Source of the DNA: an uncultured Clostridium sp.
GTDB lineage: Bacteria; Bacillota; Clostridia; TANB77; CAG-508
NCBI GenBank assembly: GCA_947427205.1
Contig: CANEHB010000001.1
Location: 17,334 to 81,333 of the forward strand
Length of the DNA: 64,000 nucleotides
Reading direction: 5' to 3'
Numbering within the stretch: position 1 is the first letter of the stretch; every line of letters starts with the position of its first letter. Below the pieces are notes generated by a model. The model ran no database searches and had not been told where the DNA came from. It worked only from the letters and a program-made list of their open reading frames with translations. Position numbers and translations under genes: made by a program. This document shows positions 38,457 through 47,296 of this stretch, in pieces.

Positions 38457-39200
38457 ATGGATAAGTGGAGAGAAATTTTAAACAAAAGAGAATTGCCAAG
38501 TATAGATGAAAATAAGAAAAGGCAATCAATAGAAATATTAAAAATGGAAATAGCAAATACAGAAGTAATAGTAAAGGAAAGCTATTTTGAAAAGATAAAA
38601 AGATATATTCCTTTTATGAGTAAAATTACTTTTCTTTTCCAATTTATTCTATTATTAGTAGGAATAGTAGTTATAAAATCTATGACTTTTGAGAAAACAA
38701 GACTAATTTTATCATTAGTTATGCCAATATTAGCGTTTCTTCAAATAATGGAGTTAGAGAAAAGTTTTAAATATAATATGTATGAAATTGAAATGAGTTG
38801 TAAGATGGACTTAAAAGAATTGATTTCAATTAAATTAATAATTAATACATTTATTAATTTATGTATAATGACGATATTTGCTGTGGCGACTGGAACTCAT
38901 TTTGAACAGGAAAGTTATGTATTAATTCTTTATTTTTTATTGCCATTCATGATAACAAATGTTGCTAACATTGTAACAATGCGTTTATTAAAAAATAAGT
39001 CAAACGAAATTGTAAATATGACGATAATGTTATTAGTCAATGCGATTTTATTTATAATTAATATAAAGTTTCCTATTGTTTATGAAACTTCAAGTGTTTT
39101 AGTATGGTTAGGTTTATTAATTATAATAGTATATTATTTTATAAAAGTTTTATATCAATTTTATGAAGAGGAGGATAATTATATATGGAACTTGAAATAG
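38457..39200 (+). CDS. Multi-span membrane protein, probable sigma regulator
   Basis: 247 residues. A cytoplasmic N-terminus of about 55 residues is followed by six hydrophobic segments (about 62-78, 84-102, 128-150, 158-176, 188-205, 215-236). ECF-ABC operons of this type usually carry such a protein between sigma gene and ATPase, where it is thought to hold the sigma factor. The stop overlaps the ABC ATPase start by 16 bases. Confidence 0.7.
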   Translation: MDKWREILNKRELPSIDENKKRQSIEILKMEIANTEVIVKESYFEKIKRYIPFMSKITFLFQFILLLVGIVVIKSMTFEKTRLILSLVMPILAFLQIMELEKSFKYNMYEIEMSCKMDLKELISIKLIINTFINLCIMTIFAVATGTHFEQESYVLILYFLLPFMITNVANIVTMRLLKNKSNEIVNMTIMLLVNAILFIINIKFPIVYETSSVLVWLGLLIIIVYYFIKVLYQFYEEEDNYIWNLK

Positions 39201-40057
39201 ATAGGATAACAAAACAATATAAAAATAAAATTGCAGTAGATAGATTTTCTATAAAACTAAAACCAGGAGTTTATGGATTACTAGGTAGCAATGGAGCAGG
39301 AAAAACAACACTTATGAGAATGATATGTGATATTCAAAATCCAACTTCTGGTCAAATTAAATATAATGGGACAGATATAAAAAAACTAGGGGAGGATTAC
39401 AGACAAGTTCTTGGTTATTTACCACAAGATTTTGGATACTATCCAGATTTTTCAGCTTATGATTTTTTAATGTATATTGCTGCATTAAAGGGATTATCAA
39501 AAGAAAAGGCTGAAATGAGAGTAAATGAATTATTACAAATAGTTAATTTGGAAAATGAAAAAAAACAAAAAGTAAAGACATTTTCTGGAGGAATGAAACA
39601 AAGATTAGGAATTGCACAAGTAATGTTAAATAATCCAAAGATTCTAATTTTAGATGAGCCAACAGCAGGACTAGACCCAAAAGAAAGGGTAAAGTTTAGA
39701 AACTTAATAAGTAGTTTTTCACAAGATAAAATTGTAATAGTATCAACTCATATTGTATCAGATATTGAATTTATTGCAGATGAAATTATTGTGATGAAAG
39801 CAGGTAAAAAGATATTAACAGGAACACCAGAAGAACTTTTACAAGATTTAAGAGGTAGTGTATGGAAATGTGTTGTTTACGATAAAAAAGAAGCAGAAAT
39901 TCTGAATCATAAATATTGCATTATTAATATTCATCAAGAAAATAATGTGGCAGAATTAAGAATTGTAAGCGAAGCAAAACCAACTGTAAATGCTGTTAAT
40001 ATAGAACCTAATTTAGAAGATTTATATTTAGCATATTTTCAAGATACTGAAAAATAG
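39185..40057 (+). CDS. ABC transporter ATP-binding protein
   Basis: 290 residues with Walker A GSNGAGKTT (about 35-43), Q-loop, signature FSGGMKQRLGIAQ (about 134), Walker B ILILDEPTAGLDP (about 154) and H-loop STHIV (about 190). It is of the drug/bacteriocin-efflux CcmA type. It starts behind GAGGAGGA inside the end of the upstream gene. Its permease partner follows 20 bases later. Confidence 0.95.
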   Translation: MELEIDRITKQYKNKIAVDRFSIKLKPGVYGLLGSNGAGKTTLMRMICDIQNPTSGQIKYNGTDIKKLGEDYRQVLGYLPQDFGYYPDFSAYDFLMYIAALKGLSKEKAEMRVNELLQIVNLENEKKQKVKTFSGGMKQRLGIAQVMLNNPKILILDEPTAGLDPKERVKFRNLISSFSQDKIVIVSTHIVSDIEFIADEIIVMKAGKKILTGTPEELLQDLRGSVWKCVVYDKKEAEILNHKYCIINIHQENNVAELRIVSEAKPTVNAVNIEPNLEDLYLAYFQDTEK

Positions 40058-40077
40058 AAAAGAAAGGAATGAACAAT

Positions 40078-41320
40078 ATGGGAATATTAGTGAAATTTGA
40101 ATTTAAAAAATTATTTAATAAAAAGATGAATATTATTGTAATCATAGTTTGTTTGTTTTTTATAACATTACTATTTTCTATGGCAGGTAAAGATTTTCTA
40201 GCAACAGATAATAGTGGAAAATCTTATAAAGGTAAAGAGGCTATTAGTGTTAGAAAAGAACAAATGAAAGAGATTTCAGGAACTTTAACAAATGAAAAAA
40301 TTATAAAAGAAATAGAAAAATTACAAGAGTTGCATAATGATCCAAATAATCTTATTACAAATAGTGATGGAGAAGTCGATTTTAAACGTAAAATTTATAA
40401 TGAATATTTGAATAATAGACTTAATTTATTGACAAATATAAACCGTGTATATGCAAATTATAATGCTAGTTATATAAATGAATTGTTTAATATAAATTTA
40501 AATGAACAGAAAGATTTTTATGAAACAAGAAGGCAAAGAATAGAAGAAAAATTAAATCAAAGTTATGATGGAAAAACATATACAAGTCAAGAAAAAGAAT
40601 TTTGGTTAGAGAAGTCTAATAACACAAAGATACCATTTGAATATGATTTTTATTATGGTTATTCAAATTTATATAGTACCTATGAAATGCTTATAATTGG
40701 AGTAATTGCTATATGCATATGTTTAGCATCTGTTTTTGCAGGAGAGTATCAGAATGGTACAGATAAAATATTATTAACCACAAAATATGGAAAAAGTAAA
40801 GGTGTAACTGCGAAAATAATTGCATCTTATATATTTGCAATATTAGTATTTACAATATATTTAATATTTGCAATAGGACCAATATTCTTAATGTTTGGTA
40901 CAGATGGAGGAAATTTACCAATACAGCTTTCTAACATATTAAGCCCATACGCATTAACTTTTTTTCAATCACTTTTATATAATATAGTGATTTCATATAC
41001 AGTATTGCTTGGTATGGTTGGATTAACTCTATTCTTATCATCTAAATTAAAAAATCCTATGAATGTATTAGTAATAGATATTGCTATTATTATCTTACCA
41101 GTATTTTTGAGCATAAAATCAGCTTTTGGAATATTAAATAAAATATTATTTTTAATGCCATATAATGCAATATATTCAAACTTTTCTCGGGATGGTATCA
41201 TATAAGTTTGGAAATATTATTATTGATTTGCCTATGATGACTATAATTACTTATATTTTTATGATGCTTATAGCATTAATTTGTACAAAGAAAACATATA
41301 GTAAATATCAAGTAGAGTAA
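40078..41320 (+). CDS. ABC-2 type permease read through a CGGG site
   Basis: Partner of the upstream ATPase. One N-terminal span (about residues 17-35), a long outer loop (about 40-195), then five spans. At 41188 the frame meets CGG, and triplet reading ends at TAA 41206, which would cut off the last membrane helix. Reading CGGG as Gly gives SNFS-G-MVSYKFGNIIIDLP and the final span TIITYIFMMLIALICT, ending at TAA 41318-41320. I chose ATG 40078 at proper distance from AAAGGA. The joined protein is 413 residues. A terminator follows at 41385. Confidence 0.82.
41188..41191 (+). other. Candidate quadruplet glycine codon CGGG (site 5)
   Basis: The only CGGG among the seven sites. Four-base reading restores the missing C-terminal membrane helix of the permease. 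The preceding codon is TCT. Confidence 0.72.
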
Positions 41321-41625
41321 AATAATTTATAATGATAGTTTCATAATTATGAGTTAAGTGACAGTTGAACTTGTAATAAATACTAGAACTAAATGCTATT
41401 ACATTTAGTTCTGTTTTTATATAATAAAAAAGTCATATTTTTCTATTATATAAAACACCTATAGAATAATATTTTATAAAAATTTTATTGTATAAGTATT
41501 AATATAGCACATACGAAATTACATAATGAAAGATGCTATTATTAATTTTCAAAATTTATAAAAAATAAAATAAACTACTTGTATTTTTTATAAATATATA
41601 GTAAACTTTTTTAGGGTATATAAAT
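41321..41625. other. Intergenic region after the ABC operon
   Basis: It contains the permease terminator at 41385 and then about 200 bases of AT-rich DNA that presumably carry the promoter of the uracil permease transcript. I see no credible gene in it. Confidence 0.4.
41385..41418 (+). terminator. Terminator of the ECF-ABC operon
   Basis: AGAACTAAATG (41385-41395) pairs with CATTTAGTTCT (41402-41412), followed by GTTTTT. Confidence 0.88.
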
Positions 41626-41742
41626 ATGAGATTTTTTGTAGAAAAAGTAAAATTAAATATCAAAATAGAAGAAGGCAAAGTTTATTTGCTTGTTTTGTAT
41701 TTTCTACTTTTAATTTCATTATATTTATTTTTAAATCACTAA
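41626..41742 (+). CDS. 38-residue hydrophobic leader peptide candidate
   Basis: ATG 41626 follows TTAGGG at 10 bases and reads to TAA 41740. It begins MRFFVEKVKLNIKIEEGK, then has a hydrophobic helix (VYLLVLYFLLLISLYLFL). Its stop codon lies inside the terminator hairpin that precedes the uracil permease gene, an arrangement that would suit translation-dependent attenuation. It could also be a chance frame. Confidence 0.35.
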   Translation: MRFFVEKVKLNIKIEEGKVYLLVLYFLLLISLYLFLNH

Positions 41743-41768
41743 AATTATTTAGTGATATTTTTTTATTT
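41735..41768 (+). terminator. Attenuator-like hairpin before the uracil permease
   Basis: ATCACTAAA (41735-41743) pairs with TTTAGTGAT (41748-41756), then ATTTTTTTATTTT. It ends 5 bases before GGAGGGG of the permease, so it lies in the leader rather than after a recognised gene. Confidence 0.7.
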
Positions 41769-41785
41769 TCATGGAGGGGAAATTT

Positions 41786-43126
41786 ATGGAAAAGAGTAAA
41801 ATGGTTTTAGATGTAAATGAAAAACCAGAAATTGCTAAATGGATCATTTTAGCAATACAACACGTTTTTGCAATGTTTGGAGCAACAATTTTAGTTCCAA
41901 TATTAGTAAATGCACAGGCAGGAGAGACGGTGATTACAATACCAGTTGCACTTGTAACATCTGGTATAGGAACTCTGATTTATATTTTATGTACTAAAGG
42001 AAAATCACCTGTATATTTGGGAAGTTCATTTGCTTTTATAGCTCCACTAGCTGCTGCTTATTTAAAAGGTGGTATATCAGGAGCTATGACAGGAGTTGTA
42101 GCAGTAGGACTTGTATACATAATTTTTTCTATAATTGTTAGGTTTATAGGAAAAGGATGGATTGATAAATTATTACCACCAGTTGTTATTGGACCTATGA
42201 TAATGATAATTGGTTTAGGATTAGCACCATCTGCAATTTCTCAAATAGGACTTTCATCAGGTACAGAAATAGATTGGAGAGGAATATTTGTTGCTGTAGT
42301 ATCATTTTTAGTAACAGCTATTGTAGCTGTTAGAGGAAAAGGATTCTTAAAAATTATTCCATTTTTAGTTGGAATTGTAACAGGATATATTTCAGCGATA
42401 TGTGTAGGATTAGTTGATTTCACACCAGTAATTGAGGCTGAATTCTTTAGTGTTCCACAATTTATGATACCATTTGTAAGTTATATGCCAAGTTTTAGTG
42501 CTCTACTTACAATAGTACCAATAGCATTAGTAACAATGGCAGAACATATAGGGGATCATACATCACTTAGTGCAATAATTGGAAAAGATTTATTAAAAGA
42601 ACCAGGATTAGAAAGAACATTATTAGGAGATGGTATCGCAACAGTAGTTGCTGGTTTATTAGGTGGTCCTGCTAATACAACTTATGGAGAAAATACATCA
42701 GTTGTAGGTATGACAAAAATTGCATCAGTTTGGGTAATTGGTTTAGCCGCGATATTTGCAATTTGCTTAGGATTTTTAGGAAAATTTACAGCAATAGTTT
42801 CAACACTTCCAAATCCAGTATTAGGTGGTGTATCATTACTTCTTTATGGATTTATTGCTGTTAATGGATTAAAAGTATTAATTCAAAATCAAGTTGATTT
42901 TGGAAATACTAAAAATGTAATTGTTGCATCTGCTATGCTTGTACTTGGACTTGGTGGAGCAACTATTTCAATAATTTATGGTGATATATCTGTTAGCATT
43001 TCTGGTATGAGTTTAGCAGCTATTACTGGAATATTAATTAATTTATTCTTACCTGCTGAAAAAGAAGAAGTAGAAAATAAAAAAGAAAAGAGTAAAAAAG
43101 AAGAAAAAGTTGAAGCTAAAGTTTAG
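41786..43126 (+). CDS. uraA: Uracil/xanthine permease (NCS2 family)
   Basis: An integral membrane nucleobase:proton symporter with about 14 spans. The start region has WIILAIQHVFAMFGATILVP; the family signature is near ALVTMAEHIGDHTSLSAI (about residue 250, with the key Glu) and GGPANTTYGENTSVVGMTK (about 300). Its 446 residues fit UraA better than larger xanthine permeases. I chose ATG 41786 behind GGAGGGG over ATG 41771. The C-terminal tail is Glu/Lys rich. Leader sequence contains a hairpin with T-run; no purine riboswitch core is visible. Confidence 0.92.
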   Translation: MEKSKMVLDVNEKPEIAKWIILAIQHVFAMFGATILVPILVNAQAGETVITIPVALVTSGIGTLIYILCTKGKSPVYLGSSFAFIAPLAAAYLKGGISGAMTGVVAVGLVYIIFSIIVRFIGKGWIDKLLPPVVIGPMIMIIGLGLAPSAISQIGLSSGTEIDWRGIFVAVVSFLVTAIVAVRGKGFLKIIPFLVGIVTGYISAICVGLVDFTPVIEAEFFSVPQFMIPFVSYMPSFSALLTIVPIALVTMAEHIGDHTSLSAIIGKDLLKEPGLERTLLGDGIATVVAGLLGGPANTTYGENTSVVGMTKIASVWVIGLAAIFAICLGFLGKFTAIVSTLPNPVLGGVSLLLYGFIAVNGLKVLIQNQVDFGNTKNVIVASAMLVLGLGGATISIIYGDISVSISGMSLAAITGILINLFLPAEKEEVENKKEKSKKEEKVEAKV

Positions 43127-43144
43127 ATTAGTAATTATAGTTAA

Positions 43145-43173
43145 TTGTCGACTTACATAATATATGATATAAT
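43145..43173 (+). promoter_or_regulatory. Promoter of the small membrane protein gene
   Basis: TTGTCG 43145-43150, 17-base spacer, TATAAT 43168-43173. Confidence 0.65.
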
Positions 43174-43226
43174 ATATATGTTGAAACTTTGGAAAAACGC
43201 ACAAAATTTTTGAAAAGGAGAGAAAA

Positions 43227-43595
43227 ATGAAAAAACGGAATGTAAAAGCATGTATTATAGGGGTAGTGGCAACTTGTGTAGGGGTAATAAGCAGAATATT
43301 ATTTGATGGAATACTTTTCAAAGTATCTGAGGGAAATTTCATCCAGATATTTGCTGTGATAATACTTATGTTTTTCGTGTTTGCAGGAAGTATTCTGATG
43401 GGTAAAAGAATGTCAACAATGTTAAATGTTGTGGGAGCGATCTTATTTGGAGCCGGTGTTGGAGGAGCAACTGTTAATGCAATTGAATTTTTCTGTTTGT
43501 TCTTAAAAATGGATAATTTAATAGCAAATGTGTGTCAGTATATAGCATTTGTTGCGTTATACGTATATGTTTTAAGAGTTTATATAAGAAAATAA
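43227..43595 (+). CDS. Small membrane protein with an ordinary CGG codon
   Basis: 122 residues with four hydrophobic segments (about 7-25, 38-57, 64-90, 97-117). I recognise no family. AAAGGAGAG precedes ATG 43227. Codon 4 is CGG, and here triplet reading must hold: four-base reading would stop two codons later. The gene is less AT-rich than its neighbours, with GGG, GTG and CTG codons (GGGGTAGTGGC), which suggests recent acquisition. It is therefore one of two counterexamples to CGGN decoding. A 13-bp hairpin (43675-43710) lies downstream. Confidence 0.7.
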   Translation: MKKRNVKACIIGVVATCVGVISRILFDGILFKVSEGNFIQIFAVIILMFFVFAGSILMGKRMSTMLNVVGAILFGAGVGGATVNAIEFFCLFLKMDNLIANVCQYIAFVALYVYVLRVYIRK

Positions 43596-43674
43596 TAAAT
43601 TCCAACTACATCAGAAATTTTTCTCTATGTTAGCTGTTTCTTTACAGCAAAATAAAACTAAATAATGAATTAAT

Positions 43675-43710
43675 CTACCCGTTAGCAAGAGATTTAGTGC
43701 TGACGGGTAG
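43675..43710. repeat. Strong GC-rich hairpin
   Basis: CTACCCGTTAGCA (43675-43687) pairs with TGCTGACGGGTAG (43698-43710), with one G-U pair. No T-run follows directly, so it may be a weak terminator or an element end. Confidence 0.6.
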
Positions 43711-43756
43711 TATCATATTAAGTTATATTTTTTACAAAATAGAATAAAATTTTACT

Positions 43757-44438
43757 ATGAATAAATTTATCATTTTTACGATATTACTTTTGGAAATAGT
43801 ATGTAATATAAATTATGAATTTGATATATATAATAAAAATATTGGGATATTAGAGGAGAAAGCAATGTTTAAATCACAAGAAATACCAAAAGATATATAT
43901 GAAAAGATGTTAGGAAAATCAATCCCATTGGAATATAAAGAAAATGTAAATATTACAATGCTATCATATTTGCAAGTATCGTATTTTGGATTTGACAACA
44001 AAACTCATATTGGAGAAATAATTGTAAATGCTAAACTTGCTGATGAAGTATTAGAAATTTTTAAAGAACTATATGAAATTAAATATCCTATAGAAAAAAT
44101 AAAATTAATAGATGAATATAATGCAGATGACGAATTATCTATGTCTGATAATAATACTTCTTGTTTTTGTTATAGAGTTATTTCAGGAACAAATATGCTT
44201 TCTAATCATTCTAAACGGTACAGCGATAGATATAAATCCATTGTATAATCCTTATGTAACTAAAGAATGTATAAGTCCAGAAGCAGGAATTAAATATGCT
44301 GATAGAAGTATAAATCAAGAATATCAAGTTAACGAAAGTGATGCTTTATATAAAATATTTATTAAACATGGATGGTCATGGGGAGGTAATTGGACAAATA
44401 AAAAAGACTATCAACATTTTGAGAAAAATATAGACTAG
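43757..44438 (+). CDS. M15-family zinc peptidase read through a CGGT site
   Basis: M15 peptidases trim peptidoglycan stem peptides (D,D-carboxypeptidase or L,D-endopeptidase). The frame breaks at 44216: CGGT read as Gly gives NTSCFCYR...SNHSK-G-TAIDINPLYNPY, the conserved SxHxxGxAxD zinc motif with its glycine. The last zinc ligand is H in DYQHFEKN after WSWGGNW. The joined protein has 226 residues. Triplet reading stops 10 codons after the site and loses two zinc ligands. ATG 43757 gives a hydrophobic signal-like start (MNKFIIFTILLLEIVC) but no clear ribosome binding site; ATG 43865 behind GAGGAG is an alternative. Confidence 0.8.
44216..44219 (+). other. Candidate quadruplet glycine codon CGGT (site 6)
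   Basis: Falls exactly on the invariant Gly of the M15 zinc motif (HSK-G-TAID). The preceding codon is AAA. Confidence 0.78.
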
Positions 44439-44534
44439 AAATTATTTTTGCATTGAAAAGTGAAAGGTTGCAACTTGCATTTAAATAAAAAATAGTGTAT
44501 ATTATATATGATTAGTTGAAGTTAAGGAGAAAAC

Positions 44535-45083
44535 ATGAGAGAAGAATTAATAGATGTATTAGATGAGAATGGAATAAAAACAGGTCAGGTATTGCCTAGA
44601 AAAGAAGTACATAAAAAAGGATTGTGGCATAGAATTATAGTTGTTGCTATTGTAAATGAAAAAAATGAAATTTTAATACAACAACGTAGTAATAGTAAAG
44701 ATAAAAATCCTGGAATGTGGGATATATCTGTTACAGGACATTTATCAGCTGGACAAGATTCTTTATCAGCAGCTACTAGAGAAATAAGTGAAGAAGTAAG
44801 TGTTAGTTTAGGATATACAGTTGAAGTTAGAGATTTTAGATTTATGTTTTCTTTTAGAAAAGAAGAAGAGGTTAATGAAAATCATTATGATAGACAATTT
44901 TATGATTTCTTTATTTTAAGACAATCAGGACTTACAGCAGATATTATTAGTTTTCAAGAGAGTGAAGTTCAAGCAATAAAATTTGTTAATATTAGTGAAT
45001 TAAATAAAATGAGAGAAGAAAATCTACTTGTAGAAAGAAATGAAGTTTATGACGAACTATCAAATTACTTGTTTAGATTATAA
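44535..45083 (+). CDS. Nudix hydrolase
   Basis: 182 residues of the Idi-like Nudix group. The Nudix box region is GHLSAGQDSLSAATREISEEVSV (about residues 71-93; read in parts): the REISEE core is kept, but the first Glu is Gln and the Gly after EE is Ser. Related proteins hydrolyse nucleotide or isoprenoid diphosphates; the substrate is unknown. ATG 44535 follows AAGGAG. tsaE begins 14 bases after the stop. Confidence 0.85.
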   Translation: MREELIDVLDENGIKTGQVLPRKEVHKKGLWHRIIVVAIVNEKNEILIQQRSNSKDKNPGMWDISVTGHLSAGQDSLSAATREISEEVSVSLGYTVEVRDFRFMFSFRKEEEVNENHYDRQFYDFFILRQSGLTADIISFQESEVQAIKFVNISELNKMREENLLVERNEVYDELSNYLFRL

Positions 45084-45097
45084 ATTATGGAGGAAAA

Positions 45098-45538
45098 GTG
45101 AATATAAAATCAAATTCGGAAAAAGAAACAATAGAATTAGGTAAAAAAATAGCATCTAGCTTAAAAAAAGGAATGATAATTGTTTTAACAGGAGACTTAG
45201 GTTCTGGAAAAACAAAACTTACAGAAGGAATATTAACATATTTTGGATTACAAGAAGAAATATCAAGCCCAACTTTTACTATTGTAAATGAATATAATGC
45301 AAAAGAATTTAAAATATTTCATTTTGATGTGTATAGATTATCTGATGTAGATGAATTTTTTGCAATAGGAGGAGAAGAATATTTTGAAAAAGGTGCTAGT
45401 ATAGTTGAGTGGGGAGAAATGATTGAAGAAATTTTGCCACAAGATTATATAAAAATAACTTTTTCAAGAGATTTAGAAAATGAGAATACAAGAGAAATAA
45501 ATATAGAATGCAAAGGAAATGCAAATATAGAAATATAA
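45098..45538 (+). CDS. tsaE: tRNA threonylcarbamoyladenosine ATPase TsaE
   Basis: TsaE is the ATPase of the complex (TsaB, TsaD, TsaE) that makes t6A37 in tRNAs reading ANN codons. Walker A GDLGSGKT is near residue 32; SSPTFTIVNEY near 58 and FDVYRL near 76 are family blocks; WGEMIEEILP near 108. It starts at GTG 45098 behind TGGAGG. Its 146 residues are normal. tsaB lies 1 kb downstream, separated by an inserted minus-strand gene. Confidence 0.94.
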   Translation: MNIKSNSEKETIELGKKIASSLKKGMIIVLTGDLGSGKTKLTEGILTYFGLQEEISSPTFTIVNEYNAKEFKIFHFDVYRLSDVDEFFAIGGEEYFEKGASIVEWGEMIEEILPQDYIKITFSRDLENENTREINIECKGNANIEI

Positions 45539-45548
45539 ATAATAAATC

Positions 45549-45596
45549 GCAAAAGGCGCTTCACCGAGTTTGGTGACTTGCGCCTTTGCTTTTTTT
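45549..45596 (+). terminator. Strong terminator between tsaE and the convergent gene
   Basis: GCAAAAGGCGC (45549-45559) pairs with GCGCCTTTGC (45580-45589), with an inner TCACC/GGTGA stem, then T7. The A-rich 5' flank lets it act in both directions. Confidence 0.92.
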
Positions 45597-45606
45597 ACTA
45601 TAACTA

Positions 45607-46272
45607 TTAAACAATATGCTTGTCTGGAAGAGGAATATTTTTTGCATCCCATAAAATCAAAATATGTTTACTATTTTCGTCCAGATTAGCATTTCCAGTA
45701 TGAAATTGTAGAGCTGTTTCTTCAGGTTCAAAATATTCCTGTTTTATTTCGCATACTTCTTCCCATGTTGCCCAACGCTGATTGCAGATAATTGCAACAT
45801 ATTTCCAGTCATTAATTTTGCCATACTTTGATACAGGTTTTTGACAATCCAATGATGTTATTTCAAATTTATTAAGGACCTGCTCAATAGGTGGTAATTC
45901 AAAGTCAAAATGACTGTTTTTCCATAAGTGTAGGCGATAGTGATTGAAGTTTACATATTCAGAACGCTTAGGGTGGATTTGAATTACTGGTTCTGAATCA
46001 TACCAGTAAAATTTGCGCAATACATTCATTTCCAGCCATGTTGGAGTTCTTTTTAAATATTCTAAATCTAAAAATGCGTGTTCCCATCCATAAAGTTCTG
46101 TTATGTGTGTTGGCATTGAACCTCCTAATGTAGGAAAATGTGTTTGAAACCAGCCATCATTTTTGCAACACATATATTCTTCTGTTAGAGTGTTGGTAAT
46201 AAGATGCTGAAGAAGATTCATTGTGTCAATAAATTCCAACCGGTAAGCTGTAAGCTCTTTTAAATTTCTCAT
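45607..46272 (-). CDS. Unrecognised foreign-looking protein
   Basis: 221 residues, no membrane span, rich in Trp and His. A C-terminal segment (DWKYVAIICNQRWATWEEV, about residues 157-175) resembles a small domain often seen in phage-type hypothetical proteins. Codon use differs from neighbours (CTG, GCG, TGC). Codon 11 is CGG (TAC CGG TTG, near 46239), read as Arg; four-base reading would stop a few codons later. It splits tsaE from tsaB and lies on the other strand, so I infer recent insertion. ATG 46272 has no good ribosome binding site close by; AGGAGG lies 40 bases further upstream. Confidence 0.65.
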   Translation of the reverse strand: MRNLKELTAYRLEFIDTMNLLQHLITNTLTEEYMCCKNDGWFQTHFPTLGGSMPTHITELYGWEHAFLDLEYLKRTPTWLEMNVLRKFYWYDSEPVIQIHPKRSEYVNFNHYRLHLWKNSHFDFELPPIEQVLNKFEITSLDCQKPVSKYGKINDWKYVAIICNQRWATWEEVCEIKQEYFEPEETALQFHTGNANLDENSKHILILWDAKNIPLPDKHIV

Positions 46273-46578
46273 GTTGCATTTTCACATATATGAGCTATAT
46301 GTGTATGACCTCCTATTCATTTTATGTCAACAATAATTATATCATGTATTTATAAAGAAATCAAATATATGCATATTTAAAAATTTTTTATTTTTTTTAG
46401 TATATTTAACACATGTACATAATTAGTATTAAGTTACATTATGCTTTTTATTAATATATAAATGATTAATTGTCAAAATATTTACAAATCATTAAGATTG
46501 TTATAAAATATAAATCAAATAAAAAGAAAGGAGTTTTGTATAAGAACAAATTATTTGTTTTTGTGCAAAATATTATAT
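46273..46578. other. Divergent intergenic region upstream of tsaB
   Basis: About 300 AT-rich bases that should hold promoters for both directions. AAAGGAG at 46527-46533 is followed by no ATG at usual distance. I see no RNA gene. Confidence 0.35.
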
Positions 46579-47247
46579 ATGAAAATTTTAGCAATAGATA
46601 CATCAAGTAAAATATGTAGTACAGCTATATTAGAAGATGAAAATGTAATTGATATAAATAATTTAGACGATGGAAAAACGCATTCTGAAAACTTAATGCC
46701 ACTTATAGATGAATTATTAAAAAGAAATAATTTAAAAGTTAGTGATATTAATATGATAGCATGTTCTGTAGGACCTGGTTCGTTTACAGGAATAAGAATA
46801 GGAATTTCAAGTATAAAAGCTATTGCTGAAGTATTAAATGTAAAAGTAGCAAGTGTAACTTCTTTAGAAACTTTAGCAAAAAATGTCGAAAATTCAGAAG
46901 AGATTATTGTTTCTTTAATAGATGCAAGAAATAATCAAGTTTATTGTGGTATTTTTGATAATAATTATAATAAAAAACAAGAGTATATTGCAGATGATAT
47001 AAATAAAATAATTGAAATTTTAAAACAATATAAAAATATAACTTTTGTTGGAGATGGGTCTATTTTGCATAAAGAATTATTAAAGGAAAATTTATCTAAT
47101 ATAAGTTTTGTAGAAAATAATGAACAATCTGCTTCAAATGTTGGAAAAATTGGATATAAAAAATTTTTAGAAAACAATTTATATGATGCAGATACTATAA
47201 TACCAATGTACTTAAGAAAATCACAAGCTGAAAGATTAAAAAAATAA
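46579..47247 (+). CDS. tsaB: TsaB, t6A biosynthesis scaffold
   Basis: TsaB dimerises with TsaD for t6A synthesis. MKILAIDTSSKICSTAIL at the start, THSENLMPLID near 34 and CSVGPGSFTGIRIG near 63 are diagnostic. From ATG 46579 it has 222 residues; TTG 46555 would add 8. Neither has a Shine-Dalgarno at proper distance; the only one lies 46 bases upstream of ATG, which is odd. rimI follows closely. Confidence 0.92.
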   Translation: MKILAIDTSSKICSTAILEDENVIDINNLDDGKTHSENLMPLIDELLKRNNLKVSDINMIACSVGPGSFTGIRIGISSIKAIAEVLNVKVASVTSLETLAKNVENSEEIIVSLIDARNNQVYCGIFDNNYNKKQEYIADDINKIIEILKQYKNITFVGDGSILHKELLKENLSNISFVENNEQSASNVGKIGYKKFLENNLYDADTIIPMYLRKSQAERLKK

Positions 47248-47296
47248 ATTGTATATAAAATATTGTGATAAAAAGAAAAAAGTAAAAGGAATAAAT

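Noticed and set aside
41420..41735. Purine or PreQ1 riboswitch before the uracil permease gene
   Set aside because: I could not find the conserved core sequences; only a terminator-like hairpin is present.
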